DNA from: Bacteroidota bacterium
GTDB lineage: Bacteria; Bacteroidota; Bacteroidia; Bacteroidales; Marinifilaceae
DNA length: 24,770 bases
Reading direction: 5' to 3'
Assembly (NCBI GenBank): GCA_023400335.1
Contig: JAEXFF010000403.1
Span: forward strand, 1 to 24,770
Positions 17,168-24,382 of this stretch are shown here, piece after piece. Made by a program: the position numbers and the translations under genes. Numbering within the stretch: the stretch's first letter is position 1; every line of letters starts with the position of its first letter. The notes under the pieces were generated by a model. It saw only the letters and a list, made by a program, of their open reading frames with translations. It was not told the origin of the DNA and searched no databases.

Positions 17168-18673
17168 ATGAAACAGCTTATACGAAATAATATATATATC
17201 ATCCTCTGCATCCTTCTGGTAAATATCGGAATGTCTTTCGTATTTATCCGGATTGATTTTACATCCAATAATCGTTATTCCCTGAGTAAAGTAAGTAAAA
17301 CTGTTGTAAAAAATACGCTTGATCCCATCACTGTGGATTTTTATGTAACCGAAGATTTACCGCAGGATTTAAAAAAGCTGGCGAAAGAATTTGTCTATTT
17401 GTTGAAAGAATATAAATCGTTGAGTAATGCTAATTTTAATATTAATATCCTACATCCTAATAATGAACAAACGGGGCAAAAGGCTATAGAAGCAGGGATT
17501 CAGCCCCTTCTGATGGAAATCAGCGAAAGGGATCTGGAAAAAATTCAGAATATTTTTATGGGAGCTGTTTTTCATGTAGGTAATAAACAAAGCGTCATCC
17601 CTTTTATCAATCACAATACCCCTTTAGAATACGAAATTACTCGGCTTTTAAAACAAAGTTCGGATACTTTAAAACCCCGTATCGGATTCATTAAAGGCCA
17701 CCGGGAAGCTTCTCTGGGACAAATGCCCCAACTGATCAATGAATTGTCTCATCTGACAGATATTTCGGTTATTGATTTGTTCTCTACTGCTGAGCTGGAA
17801 CGATACAATGTTCTGTGTATTATCGATCCGAAAGATGTTTATAGCCCCTATGAAAGAGAGCAGATCGACAAATATTTAGGTAACGGAGGAAGATTATTCG
17901 TGGCCCTCAACCATGCAGTAGGGCAAATTAACGAAAGTCAGAATAACGGCTTTATTAACTGGACAGGTATAGAAGACCTTCTGGAAACAAAAGGATTAAA
18001 AATTCTCTATGACTTTGTCGTAGACAATAATTGTGGTACGATTACTGTAAACCAGCATAATGGTTTTATGAGTTATCAAAGCAGCGTCAGTTTTCCTTAT
18101 CTCCCTATCATTACCAATTTCAGCAAACACACTATCACCCATGGTTTAAATGCCATATTATTACCTTTTGCCAGCAGTATTCAACAGGTCAAGACGAATT
18201 CAACGTATATTTTTACACCTCTGGCCACGACTTCTTCTATTTCCGGCAGGCAACAAGCCCCGATTTTTTTCAACCTGCAAAAACAATGGACACGCCGGGA
18301 TTTCAACAGTCCACATAATATTGTAGCCGCTTTGCTGACCAATGAAGACAACAACAGCGCTATCGTGACGATAACAGATGCCGACTTCCTGATTAACGAT
18401 GTCGGGATATTTGCACATCCCCTGCGTACAGACAATATCAATTTTGCTATTAATTCGATTGAATGGCTGGCAGATAATTCCGGTCTGATTAAGCTCCGGA
18501 ATAAATTTACAACTTTCGCCACCCTGGAGCCCATTGACGAGTATGCCAAGAATTTCCTGAAATACTTCAATTTTTTCTTACCGATCATCCTGACTCTCGG
18601 TTATGCGGGAATCCGTTTCCGGATCAACCGGAACAAAAGAATCAACCGTTCCCGTCCCGGCTATATCGATTAA
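17168..18673 (+). CDS. gldG: Gliding-associated ABC transporter substrate-binding protein GldG
   Basis: Membrane-anchored extracytoplasmic component of the GldAFG transporter. The 501-residue protein has an N-terminal anchor (about 8-28, IYIILCILLVNIGMSFVFI) and then RYSLSKVSK and ITVDFYVTEDLPQ, the GldG/DUF4350-like start. A long extracytoplasmic region includes RIGFIKGHREASLGQ and the GGRLFVALN block, and a C-terminal membrane helix (about 466-486) is followed by a basic tail. The length and order of parts fit the family. It starts nine bases after gldF. A weak inverted repeat AAAACCG/CGGTTTT (18672-18696) overlaps its stop codon and may act in termination. Confidence 0.9.
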   Translation: MKQLIRNNIYIILCILLVNIGMSFVFIRIDFTSNNRYSLSKVSKTVVKNTLDPITVDFYVTEDLPQDLKKLAKEFVYLLKEYKSLSNANFNINILHPNNEQTGQKAIEAGIQPLLMEISERDLEKIQNIFMGAVFHVGNKQSVIPFINHNTPLEYEITRLLKQSSDTLKPRIGFIKGHREASLGQMPQLINELSHLTDISVIDLFSTAELERYNVLCIIDPKDVYSPYEREQIDKYLGNGGRLFVALNHAVGQINESQNNGFINWTGIEDLLETKGLKILYDFVVDNNCGTITVNQHNGFMSYQSSVSFPYLPIITNFSKHTITHGLNAILLPFASSIQQVKTNSTYIFTPLATTSSISGRQQAPIFFNLQKQWTRRDFNSPHNIVAALLTNEDNNSAIVTITDADFLINDVGIFAHPLRTDNINFAINSIEWLADNSGLIKLRNKFTTFATLEPIDEYAKNFLKYFNFFLPIILTLGYAGIRFRINRNKRINRSRPGYID

Positions 18674-18696
18674 AACCGGAAAGGATGTTCGGTTTT
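18672..18696 (+). terminator. Weak inverted repeat at the gldG 3' end
   Basis: AAAACCG (18672-18678) and CGGTTTT (18690-18696) can pair around an 11-base loop, and the 3' arm carries four T residues. It begins inside the gldG stop codon. The stem is only seven pairs and no longer T-tract follows, so this is a tentative call. Confidence 0.3.
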
Positions 18697-18877
18697 CCGT
18701 TAAGGCACAAAACAATCAACAGGAAACCCGGACTGAAGGCTTCTCTCTCCCTCCGCCTGCTGCTCTTAAAATCATAACCTAAAGCCGGGATTAAAGAGAA
18801 ATAAACGAAATTTCCCGCATTTTCCCTTCTGTAAAGCATTTACCTGTTCGTGAAAAAAGATTTGAAAAAGGTCCTCT

Positions 18878-19759
18878 TTATAATTCCTGAAGCAAAGTTT
18901 TCAAATGCCGGCACAATTCTTCACTGGCAGCCACCAAGGGTAGCCGTAAATAATTATGACGGATCGTTCCCTTTATCTGTAATGCAGCTTTTATTCCGGT
19001 CGGATTTCCTTCTGCAAACAAAGCCTTACATAAACCGGCTAACTGAAGATGTATGTCTGCCGCAGCTTTAAAATTACCTTCATTTGCCAGACGAACCAAA
19101 GTCGAAAATTCAACAGGACAAACGTTCGCAGCTACTGAAATTACACCGCACATACCGATCGCCATCAAGGGCAATGTCAATCCATCATCTCCGGAAACGA
19201 CCGCAAAATCTTTTCTTTTAAGTTTCAGGATCGCAGTGGCCTGTTCAAAATTCCCGCTGGCTTCCTTTATTCCGGCAATATTCGGACAATCCTGAGCAAG
19301 CCGTATAACGGTTTGCGCCGTCATATTGACCCCCGTACGTCCCGGGACATTGTACAAAAAAACAGGTATAGGTGAATTTTCGCTTAACGTTTTAAAATGC
19401 CGATATAATCCTTCCTGAGAGGGTTTATTATAATAAGGCGTTACGCTCAATACGGCACAATATTTCTGAATACCTGGAAACGCCTCAATATTCTTCATCA
19501 CTTCTGCCGTATTATTACCGCCTATACCAACCATTACGGGCAAACGGCCATTGTTTTCCTCCAAAATAATCGTCAACACCTCAGAACGTTCGGCTGCCGT
19601 TAAAGTTACCGCCTCAGAAGTCGTACCCAATGCAACCAGATAATCCACGCCTCCGAGAACCACTTCCCGGACCAATTGACGCAACGAAACCTCATCAATT
19701 TCTCCTTTTTCATTGAACGGAGTCACTAAAGCGACACCAGTACCCGTGTAAAAATTCAT
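18878..19759 (-). CDS. dapA: 4-hydroxy-tetrahydrodipicolinate synthase DapA
   Basis: Condenses pyruvate with aspartate semialdehyde in the diaminopimelate/lysine branch. The 293-residue TIM-barrel lyase contains GTTSEA (45-50, the GTTGE-type pyruvate-binding loop with Ser for Gly), SVTPYYNKP (105-113), catalytic Tyr136 and Arg141 in FLYNVPGRTG, and Schiff-base Lys165 in AGIKEASGN, so it looks fully active. N-acetylneuraminate lyase and related aldolases share the fold, but the YNVPGRTG block and length indicate DapA. It starts one base after the DUF6913-type stop codon, so it is cotranscribed with that gene, and it converges on gldG. Confidence 0.95.
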   Translation of the reverse strand: MNFYTGTGVALVTPFNEKGEIDEVSLRQLVREVVLGGVDYLVALGTTSEAVTLTAAERSEVLTIILEENNGRLPVMVGIGGNNTAEVMKNIEAFPGIQKYCAVLSVTPYYNKPSQEGLYRHFKTLSENSPIPVFLYNVPGRTGVNMTAQTVIRLAQDCPNIAGIKEASGNFEQATAILKLKRKDFAVVSGDDGLTLPLMAIGMCGVISVAANVCPVEFSTLVRLANEGNFKAAADIHLQLAGLCKALFAEGNPTGIKAALQIKGTIRHNYLRLPLVAASEELCRHLKTLLQEL

Positions 19760-19760
19760 A

Positions 19761-20282
19761 TCAATATTTTTTTAATTCCGATAAAACCTGTACAATTCCT
19801 GCGACCAGTTCTCCAGTATCCCGGACCCCCTCCAGCATAATATCCGACTCAAAATCAGCTTTTACCTTTCCGATTTTACATTTAGCCAAAGATGTTTTTA
19901 AAATATAATCGATCAAAGCAGACGAACGGTCAGACAGATCCAGCAACAAATCGTAAGGAGTGCTCAACATAGGGTAAACACCTGTATTCAATATTTTCCC
20001 TCCGAACCCCAAATCTTCATTCCGGATATATACAACATCCTTATGAGGAGTATAAGAAAAAGAATCCGGAACAAAACATAGCTTATCAATTTTCACTCCT
20101 CTCAACTCTTTGGTCAATGTCTTTATCCATTCTGAATCCTGTGCATTAGCAACCCAAAAGATCAATGCTGTTTTCATCGTATCCGCATTGTGAAATTCTT
20201 TATCCCGTTTCGTCTCCTCCATTTTCTTTAACAAAGCGCTCACTTTCATCCGATGAAAAATACCTTTAAAAATCTGTTTCAT
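19761..20282 (-). CDS. DUF6913-type conserved hypothetical protein
   Basis: A small soluble protein of a Bacteroidetes-restricted hypothetical family; function unknown. I chose the ATG at 20280-20282 (MKQIFKGIFHRMKVSALLKK, 173 residues). The frame is open up to an ATG at 20319-20321, but a TATATTTG -7 box (20309-20316) lies just after that codon, so the upstream start would not be transcribed; an ATG at 20292-20294 is also possible. A basic N-terminal helix precedes HNADTMKTALIFWV, SEWIKTLTKELRG, IRNEDLGFGG and a STPYDLLLDLSDRSS segment, an alternating alpha/beta pattern resembling a Rossmann-like fold. It is coupled to dapA with a single-base gap, hinting at joint expression but not a shared pathway. 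Confidence 0.75.
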   Translation of the reverse strand: MKQIFKGIFHRMKVSALLKKMEETKRDKEFHNADTMKTALIFWVANAQDSEWIKTLTKELRGVKIDKLCFVPDSFSYTPHKDVVYIRNEDLGFGGKILNTGVYPMLSTPYDLLLDLSDRSSALIDYILKTSLAKCKIGKVKADFESDIMLEGVRDTGELVAGIVQVLSELKKY

Positions 20283-20308
20283 ACTCCCATACATTTCCAA
20301 TCTATTGA

Positions 20309-20316
20309 CAAATATA
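20309..20316 (-). promoter_or_regulatory. Predicted -7 promoter box of the DUF6913-dapA operon
   Basis: TATATTTG on the minus strand matches TAnnTTTG exactly. A TTAG about 20 bases upstream is a near match to the -33 TTTG. The leader to the chosen start at 20282 would be about 20 bases. Confidence 0.4.
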
Positions 20317-20395
20317 ATCATTTAAGTGTTCTTCTGCTAATTTTGTTATTTTTACAACACCAAAATGCTTCCTTTCAAAAAAAACAACAAAAAAC

Positions 20396-20426
20396 TTGCA
20401 AAATAAAAATCTCTCCTCTATATTTG
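20396..20426 (+). promoter_or_regulatory. Promoter of the tRNA-Arg gene
   Basis: TTG at 20396-20398, 20 bases of spacing and TATATTTG (20419-20426) reproduce the Bacteroidetes -33/-7 arrangement. The box ends 19 bases before the mature tRNA 5' end. Confidence 0.6.
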
Positions 20427-20445
20427 CACCGCTTTACAAAGCAAC

Positions 20446-20521
20446 GGACTCGTAGCTTAATGGATAGAGCACTTGGTTACGGCCCAAGAGGTTGTGGGTT
20501 CGACTCCCGCCGAGTTCACCA
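20446..20521 (+). tRNA. tRNA-Arg (anticodon ACG)
   Basis: The 76 bases fold into a full cloverleaf. The acceptor arm is GGACTCG with CGAGTTC (one G-U pair), the D arm GCTT/GAGC, and the anticodon stem CTTGG/CCAAG with loop TTACGGC, giving ACG at positions 34-36. The T arm is GTGGG/CCCGC with loop TTCGACT. A discriminator A and an encoded CCA complete the 3' end (20518-20521). ACG, with A34 normally edited to inosine, decodes CGU, CGC and CGA. It is a single-gene unit with its own promoter and terminator. Confidence 0.97.
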
Positions 20522-20571
20522 GAGGGAGTGAAAATCAACTTATTATGATTTTCACTCCCTCTTTTATTTTC
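20521..20571 (+). terminator. Strong terminator abutting the tRNA-Arg gene
   Basis: A perfect 17-base stem (20521-20537 with 20546-20562) around an eight-base loop is followed by TTTTATTTT. The stem begins at the last A of the tRNA CCA end, so there is no spacer between tRNA and terminator. Confidence 0.85.
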
Positions 20572-20625
20572 CCCAGTTTTCGCTTCATTATTCTTATTTT
20601 TAATTTGCTTTGCATGGAAAGACAA

Positions 20626-20662
20626 AAAAATAGCATACCGTTTTGAGGGATATGCTATTTTT
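20626..20662 (-). terminator. Rho-independent terminator of ddl
   Basis: AAAAATAGCATA (20626-20637) pairs perfectly with TATGCTATTTTT (20651-20662) around a 13-base loop. Read on the minus strand the stem runs into a tract of seven T residues, starting 20 bases after the ddl stop. AT-rich but with the right shape; it may also back up the tRNA terminator. Confidence 0.65.
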
Positions 20663-20681
20663 AGTGAATAGAGAACTGTTT

Positions 20682-21653
20682 TTACAATTTCTCTTCGATA
20701 ATCTCTGTCAGGACATCTTTTAACCGGGCTCCCGCAGCTTTCACCATTTTAGGAATGAAACTGTTGGCTGTCATACCAGGCGTAGTATTTACCTCCAGCA
20801 TAATGACATCATCCCCCTGAACAAATCCGTCTACCCGGACAATTCCCTCACATCTCAGTATATCATATATTTCAGAAGTCATTTCTTGTATTTTTTCTGT
20901 AATTTCATCCGGAAAACGTCCCGGGATAATTTCATCCGACAGACTGGCATCATACTTTGCATCATAATCGAAAAACTCTTTTTTAGGTACGACCTCGGCT
21001 ACAGGAAAAATTACTTTCTTTCCCTTTGCTTTATATAATCCGCAAGTAAATTCGGTCCCGTCTACAAAAGCTTCAACAAGGACCTGCGGACATTTTTCAA
21101 AAGCTTTAGCCAGAGCTTCATCGAAAGCCTCGGCTGTTTTCACTTTCGAAACCCCGAAGCTGGACCCTTCTGCATTCGGTTTTACAAAACAGGGCAGCCC
21201 TACTGCTTTCAAAACAGCTTCCCGGTCATACTGCTTTCCCCGGAATAAAATAACCGGATTTGTAGTAGGAATGCCAAATGCCTGCAAATAGTTGGTACAA
21301 GTGTATTTATCAAAAGTAAGGGCCTCGCCTAAGGTGGAACAGGTTGAATAAGGAATTCCCATCATATCCAGATATCCCTGCAGCATTCCGTTCTCTCCCG
21401 GATTTCCGTGAATTGTGATATAAGCATATTCAAAAGCGATCTTTTGTCCCTCATATTCAAAAGAGAAATCATTTTTATCAACCTTATATTTCTGTCCGTT
21501 ATATTCAACCTGCCAGTCCCTCCCCCTCAAAATCATCAGATACTTATTAAACCGTTCTCCATCTATTTCGGCATAAATGTGATGACCGGATTTGATAGAA
21601 ATCTCATATTCGGAAGAATTCCCCCCTGCAATAACCACAATATTTTTTTTCAT
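20682..21653 (-). CDS. ddl: D-alanine--D-alanine ligase Ddl
   Basis: ATP-grasp ligase that makes D-Ala-D-Ala for the peptidoglycan pentapeptide. The 323-residue protein starts with VVIAGGNSSEYEISIKSG (Glu15 is the conserved D-Ala1 contact) and carries GLPCFVKPNAEGSSFGVSKV, the ATP-binding lysine and glycine-rich loop. The omega-loop sequence EFFDYDAKYDA is the version found in D-Ala-D-Ala rather than D-Ala-D-lactate ligases, followed by IVRVDGF and the metal-binding LEVNTTPGMT. The active site appears complete. It stands alone on the minus strand, diverging from the MATE gene, with its own promoter and terminator. Confidence 0.96.
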   Translation of the reverse strand: MKKNIVVIAGGNSSEYEISIKSGHHIYAEIDGERFNKYLMILRGRDWQVEYNGQKYKVDKNDFSFEYEGQKIAFEYAYITIHGNPGENGMLQGYLDMMGIPYSTCSTLGEALTFDKYTCTNYLQAFGIPTTNPVILFRGKQYDREAVLKAVGLPCFVKPNAEGSSFGVSKVKTAEAFDEALAKAFEKCPQVLVEAFVDGTEFTCGLYKAKGKKVIFPVAEVVPKKEFFDYDAKYDASLSDEIIPGRFPDEITEKIQEMTSEIYDILRCEGIVRVDGFVQGDDVIMLEVNTTPGMTANSFIPKMVKAAGARLKDVLTEIIEEKL

Positions 21654-21751
21654 TTCTTTTCAGTTTTAATTTATGCTTCATACTAAACAAACACTTCCAA
21701 TAAATTACATAACAAATGTTTCCATACGCAACGTTCTATACAAAAGAGGCT

Positions 21752-21781
21752 CAAAAGTACAAAGTAAATCTTAATTTTCAA
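21752..21781 (-). promoter_or_regulatory. Candidate promoter of ddl
   Basis: On the minus strand TTG (21779-21781), 19 bases and TACTTTTG (21752-21759) fit the -33/-7 pattern. The leader to the ddl ATG would be about 90 bases, longer than others here. Confidence 0.4.
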
Positions 21782-21803
21782 CTTTCAGTTTTCAATAATT
21801 TCC

Positions 21804-21811
21804 TAACTTTG
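21804..21811 (+). promoter_or_regulatory. Predicted -7 promoter box of the MATE gene
   Basis: TAACTTTG is an exact TAnnTTTG match 24 bases before the ATG at 21835. The -33 region holds only a TTTC near match. Confidence 0.5.
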
Positions 21812-21834
21812 CAGCCACACTGAAAAATCGTCTT

Positions 21835-23205
21835 ATGAGAAAAATAACGGATCTTACTCAGGGGAACATCGTCCGTAATCTGTATGTTATGGCGGTTCCC
21901 TTGATTTCGTCTTCTTTCATACAGATGGCATACAGCATGACGGATATGTTATGGCTGGGACATTTAGGTAGTAATGCGGTTGCTGCAGTCGGGGCGGCGG
22001 GATTTTTCGTATGGCTTTCCAATGCCCTCTCTTATATGACCAAAACCGGTGCAGAAATTACCGTTTCACAATCCATCGGAGCCCGGGATACAGGAAGGGC
22101 TGCCATCTATGCCAATCATGCCCTCACACTTTCTGCTCTGATTGGCCTGGGCTATGCTATTTTTACCTATGTCTCCGCTCATTTTCTCATCAGCTTCTTT
22201 AAATTTGATACTTCTATCTCCTCACTATCCGTAAATTATTTGCAAATTGTTGCACCCGGTATCTTTTTCCAGTTTAATAATAATACCTTCAGCGGTATTT
22301 ATAACGGACAAGGAGACAGTAAAACCCCTTTCCGGATTACAGCAATCGGTCTAGTGGCCAATATAGTACTCGACCCGTTATTTATCTACGGTTACGGGCC
22401 CTTCCCTCGTTTGGGGACTGCAGGAGCAGCAATAGCTACCGTTCTGGCCCAGCTGATCGTGTATTCTTTCTTTGCTTACCGGATATTTTCCAATCGTTTT
22501 CCTTTAGGAAAAATGCATTTATTTACTTCTTTAAAGAAAAAAACGGCCGGCCGGATTATTTTTTTAGGCTTACCCGTCAGTCTGCAAAATGCTTTATTTT
22601 CGATGTTTTCTCTGACACTTGCTGCTTTGGCAGCCCGCTGGGGAGCCATTGGAGTAGCAGCCCAAAGCATAGGCTCTCAGATAGAAGCCCTTTCCTGGAT
22701 GACGGCTACTGGTTTTTCCACAGCTTTAGCTGCCTTTGTCGGTCAGAATTTCGGAGCCGGAAAATACGAACGCATCCGCAAAGGATACCGGCTTACCTTG
22801 TATATTGCAGGCAGTATAGGACTCGGAGCCGGCATTCTTTTTTTCCTCTTTAACCGGGAAATTTTCAGTATATTTATTCCCGAAGCAGAAGCCGTGGAAG
22901 CAGGAGGAACTTATCTGAAAATACTGGCATTATCCCAGCTTTTCATGGTTACAGAACTCGTTACCCAAGGCGCTTTTAACGGATGCGGACGTACGATTCC
23001 TCCCTCTCTTACAGGCATACTGTTTACCGGAGCCAGAATCCCGCTGGCCTGGTATCTTTGCTCTTTTCCTTCCCTCGGTTTAAACGGGATTTGGTGGAGT
23101 ATAACCCTTTCCAGCATTTTAAAAGGAACCCTACTTCCGCTTTGGTTCCTTTATTTCCAAAAAAAGACATTAAATGCTAAAAAAATTAAAGAAAAAATTC
23201 TCTAA
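21835..23205 (+). CDS. MATE-family multidrug/organic cation efflux protein
   Basis: A 456-residue inner-membrane antiporter expected to export drugs or metabolites using a sodium or proton gradient. Twelve hydrophobic spans form two six-helix halves. The N-terminal half starts LTQGNIVRNLYVMAVPLISSSFIQMAYSM with TDMLWLGHLG, a typical MATE helix-1/2 signature, and the second half contains FLGLPVSLQNALFSMFSLTL and the GQNFGAGKYERIRKGYR loop. The repeat organisation and length match the family, but the substrate and coupling ion cannot be read from sequence. It has its own promoter and no partner genes such as a membrane-fusion protein or TolC-type protein. Confidence 0.9.
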   Translation: MRKITDLTQGNIVRNLYVMAVPLISSSFIQMAYSMTDMLWLGHLGSNAVAAVGAAGFFVWLSNALSYMTKTGAEITVSQSIGARDTGRAAIYANHALTLSALIGLGYAIFTYVSAHFLISFFKFDTSISSLSVNYLQIVAPGIFFQFNNNTFSGIYNGQGDSKTPFRITAIGLVANIVLDPLFIYGYGPFPRLGTAGAAIATVLAQLIVYSFFAYRIFSNRFPLGKMHLFTSLKKKTAGRIIFLGLPVSLQNALFSMFSLTLAALAARWGAIGVAAQSIGSQIEALSWMTATGFSTALAAFVGQNFGAGKYERIRKGYRLTLYIAGSIGLGAGILFFLFNREIFSIFIPEAEAVEAGGTYLKILALSQLFMVTELVTQGAFNGCGRTIPPSLTGILFTGARIPLAWYLCSFPSLGLNGIWWSITLSSILKGTLLPLWFLYFQKKTLNAKKIKEKIL

Positions 23206-23234
23206 TATTATTAGCGGATATTAAAAAAAAGGCC

Positions 23235-23242
23235 TAAATTTG
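23235..23242 (+). promoter_or_regulatory. Predicted -7 promoter box of mdh
   Basis: TAAATTTG matches TAnnTTTG exactly and lies 66 bases upstream of the mdh ATG at 23309. This supports that start over the longer open frame beginning at 23240, which would overlap the box. Confidence 0.45.
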
Positions 23243-23308
23243 ACGTCGATAAGAAAGGGATCTAAAAAAGATAAAAATCTTACGTATAACTATAAAAATT
23301 ATTTCAAA

Positions 23309-24244
23309 ATGAAAGTAACAGTTGTTGGAGCAGGTAATGTTGGTGCAACATGCGCGAACTGTATTGCTCAGAAAGACATTGTCAATGAAGTGGTTCTTTT
23401 GGATATTAAGGAAGGTGTTTCCGAGGGGAAAGCTTTGGATATGTGGCAAACAGCTCCTATTAATATGTATGATACCCGCATTAAAGGGGTCACCAATGAT
23501 TATACGGCAACCCAGAATTCAGAAGTAGTTGTAATTACTTCCGGCCTGCCGCGTAAACCAGGTATGAGCCGTGATGATTTAATTTCAACGAATGCCGGTA
23601 TTGTGAAATCTGTAACAGAAAACATTATCAAACATTCTCCGGATGCCAAAATTATCATTGTCTCCAATCCCTTGGATGTAATGTGCTATTGTGCCTATCT
23701 GACAGCTAAAATCGACTCTTCACGGGTATTCGGTATGGCCGGGATCTTGGATACAGCCCGTTACAAAGCTTTCTTGGCTGAAGCTTTAAACATTTCCCCG
23801 AAAGACATTCAGGCTTTATTAATGGGTGGACACGGAGATACAATGGTTCCGCTCCCCCGTTATACAACTGTTGCAGGCATTCCCGTGACGGAGTTAATTG
23901 ATGAAGAAAAATTAAATGCGATCATCGAAAGGACAAAAGTCGGAGGAGGTGAATTAGTTAAACTTATGGGTACTTCTGCCTGGTATGCTCCCGGAGCTGC
24001 TGCTGCACAGATGGTGGAAGCTATTATCCGGAATTCCAGAAGAGTATTCCCGGTTTGTGCCATGCTGAACGGAGAATACGGTATGGAAAATATTTATTTG
24101 GGCGTACCCGTTATCCTGGGTAAAAACGGTATTGAAAAAATCGTCGAAGTTAAATTAAACGATGACGAAAGGCAACTATTGGAAAAATCCGCCGCTGCCG
24201 TTAAGAACGTTATGAAAGTATTGGATGACATGAAAATGTTCTGA
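23309..24244 (+). CDS. mdh: Malate dehydrogenase (LDH-like type)
   Basis: NAD-dependent interconversion of malate and oxaloacetate; in anaerobic Bacteroidales this usually runs towards malate in the fumarate/succinate branch (inference). The ATG at 23309 gives 311 residues starting MKVTVVGAGNVGATCA, with the GxGxxG fold of the NAD site (7-12) and Asp32 ending beta-2 as the NAD-selecting acid. Arg82 in LPRKPGMSRDDL replaces the Gln of lactate dehydrogenases and marks malate/oxaloacetate specificity. IVSNPLDVM and GGHGDTMVP, with the catalytic His, follow. The upstream 23 codons of open frame are poor-quality sequence and are excluded. A hairpin terminator follows at 24291. Confidence 0.95.
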   Translation: MKVTVVGAGNVGATCANCIAQKDIVNEVVLLDIKEGVSEGKALDMWQTAPINMYDTRIKGVTNDYTATQNSEVVVITSGLPRKPGMSRDDLISTNAGIVKSVTENIIKHSPDAKIIIVSNPLDVMCYCAYLTAKIDSSRVFGMAGILDTARYKAFLAEALNISPKDIQALLMGGHGDTMVPLPRYTTVAGIPVTELIDEEKLNAIIERTKVGGGELVKLMGTSAWYAPGAAAAQMVEAIIRNSRRVFPVCAMLNGEYGMENIYLGVPVILGKNGIEKIVEVKLNDDERQLLEKSAAAVKNVMKVLDDMKMF

Positions 24245-24289
24245 TATCTTCTATTTCTGAATTCGAAATGAATCCGGAAAAGAAATCGT

Positions 24290-24348
24290 AAAGCCGTGAG
24301 CAAAAAACACTGCCATCTGTTTCCTTGCCCACGGCTTCCTTATTTAAG
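24290..24348 (+). terminator. Candidate terminator after mdh
   Basis: AAGCCGTG (24291-24298) pairs perfectly with CACGGCTT (24330-24337), and GCAA/TTGC and ACA/TGT inside can extend the stem. It is followed by the imperfect T-tract CCTTATTT and begins 46 bases after the mdh stop. Confidence 0.5.
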
Positions 24349-24382
24349 CCCGCCAACTTTTCCCCACTATTGCGACAACAAA

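Noticed and set aside
20253..20625. Open frames across the tRNA-Arg on both strands, with peptides such as RSLMDRALGYGPRGCGFDSR and GGSRTHNLLGRNQVLYPLSY
   Set aside because: These are the familiar spurious translations of tRNA genes; the cloverleaf and terminator explain the sequence.
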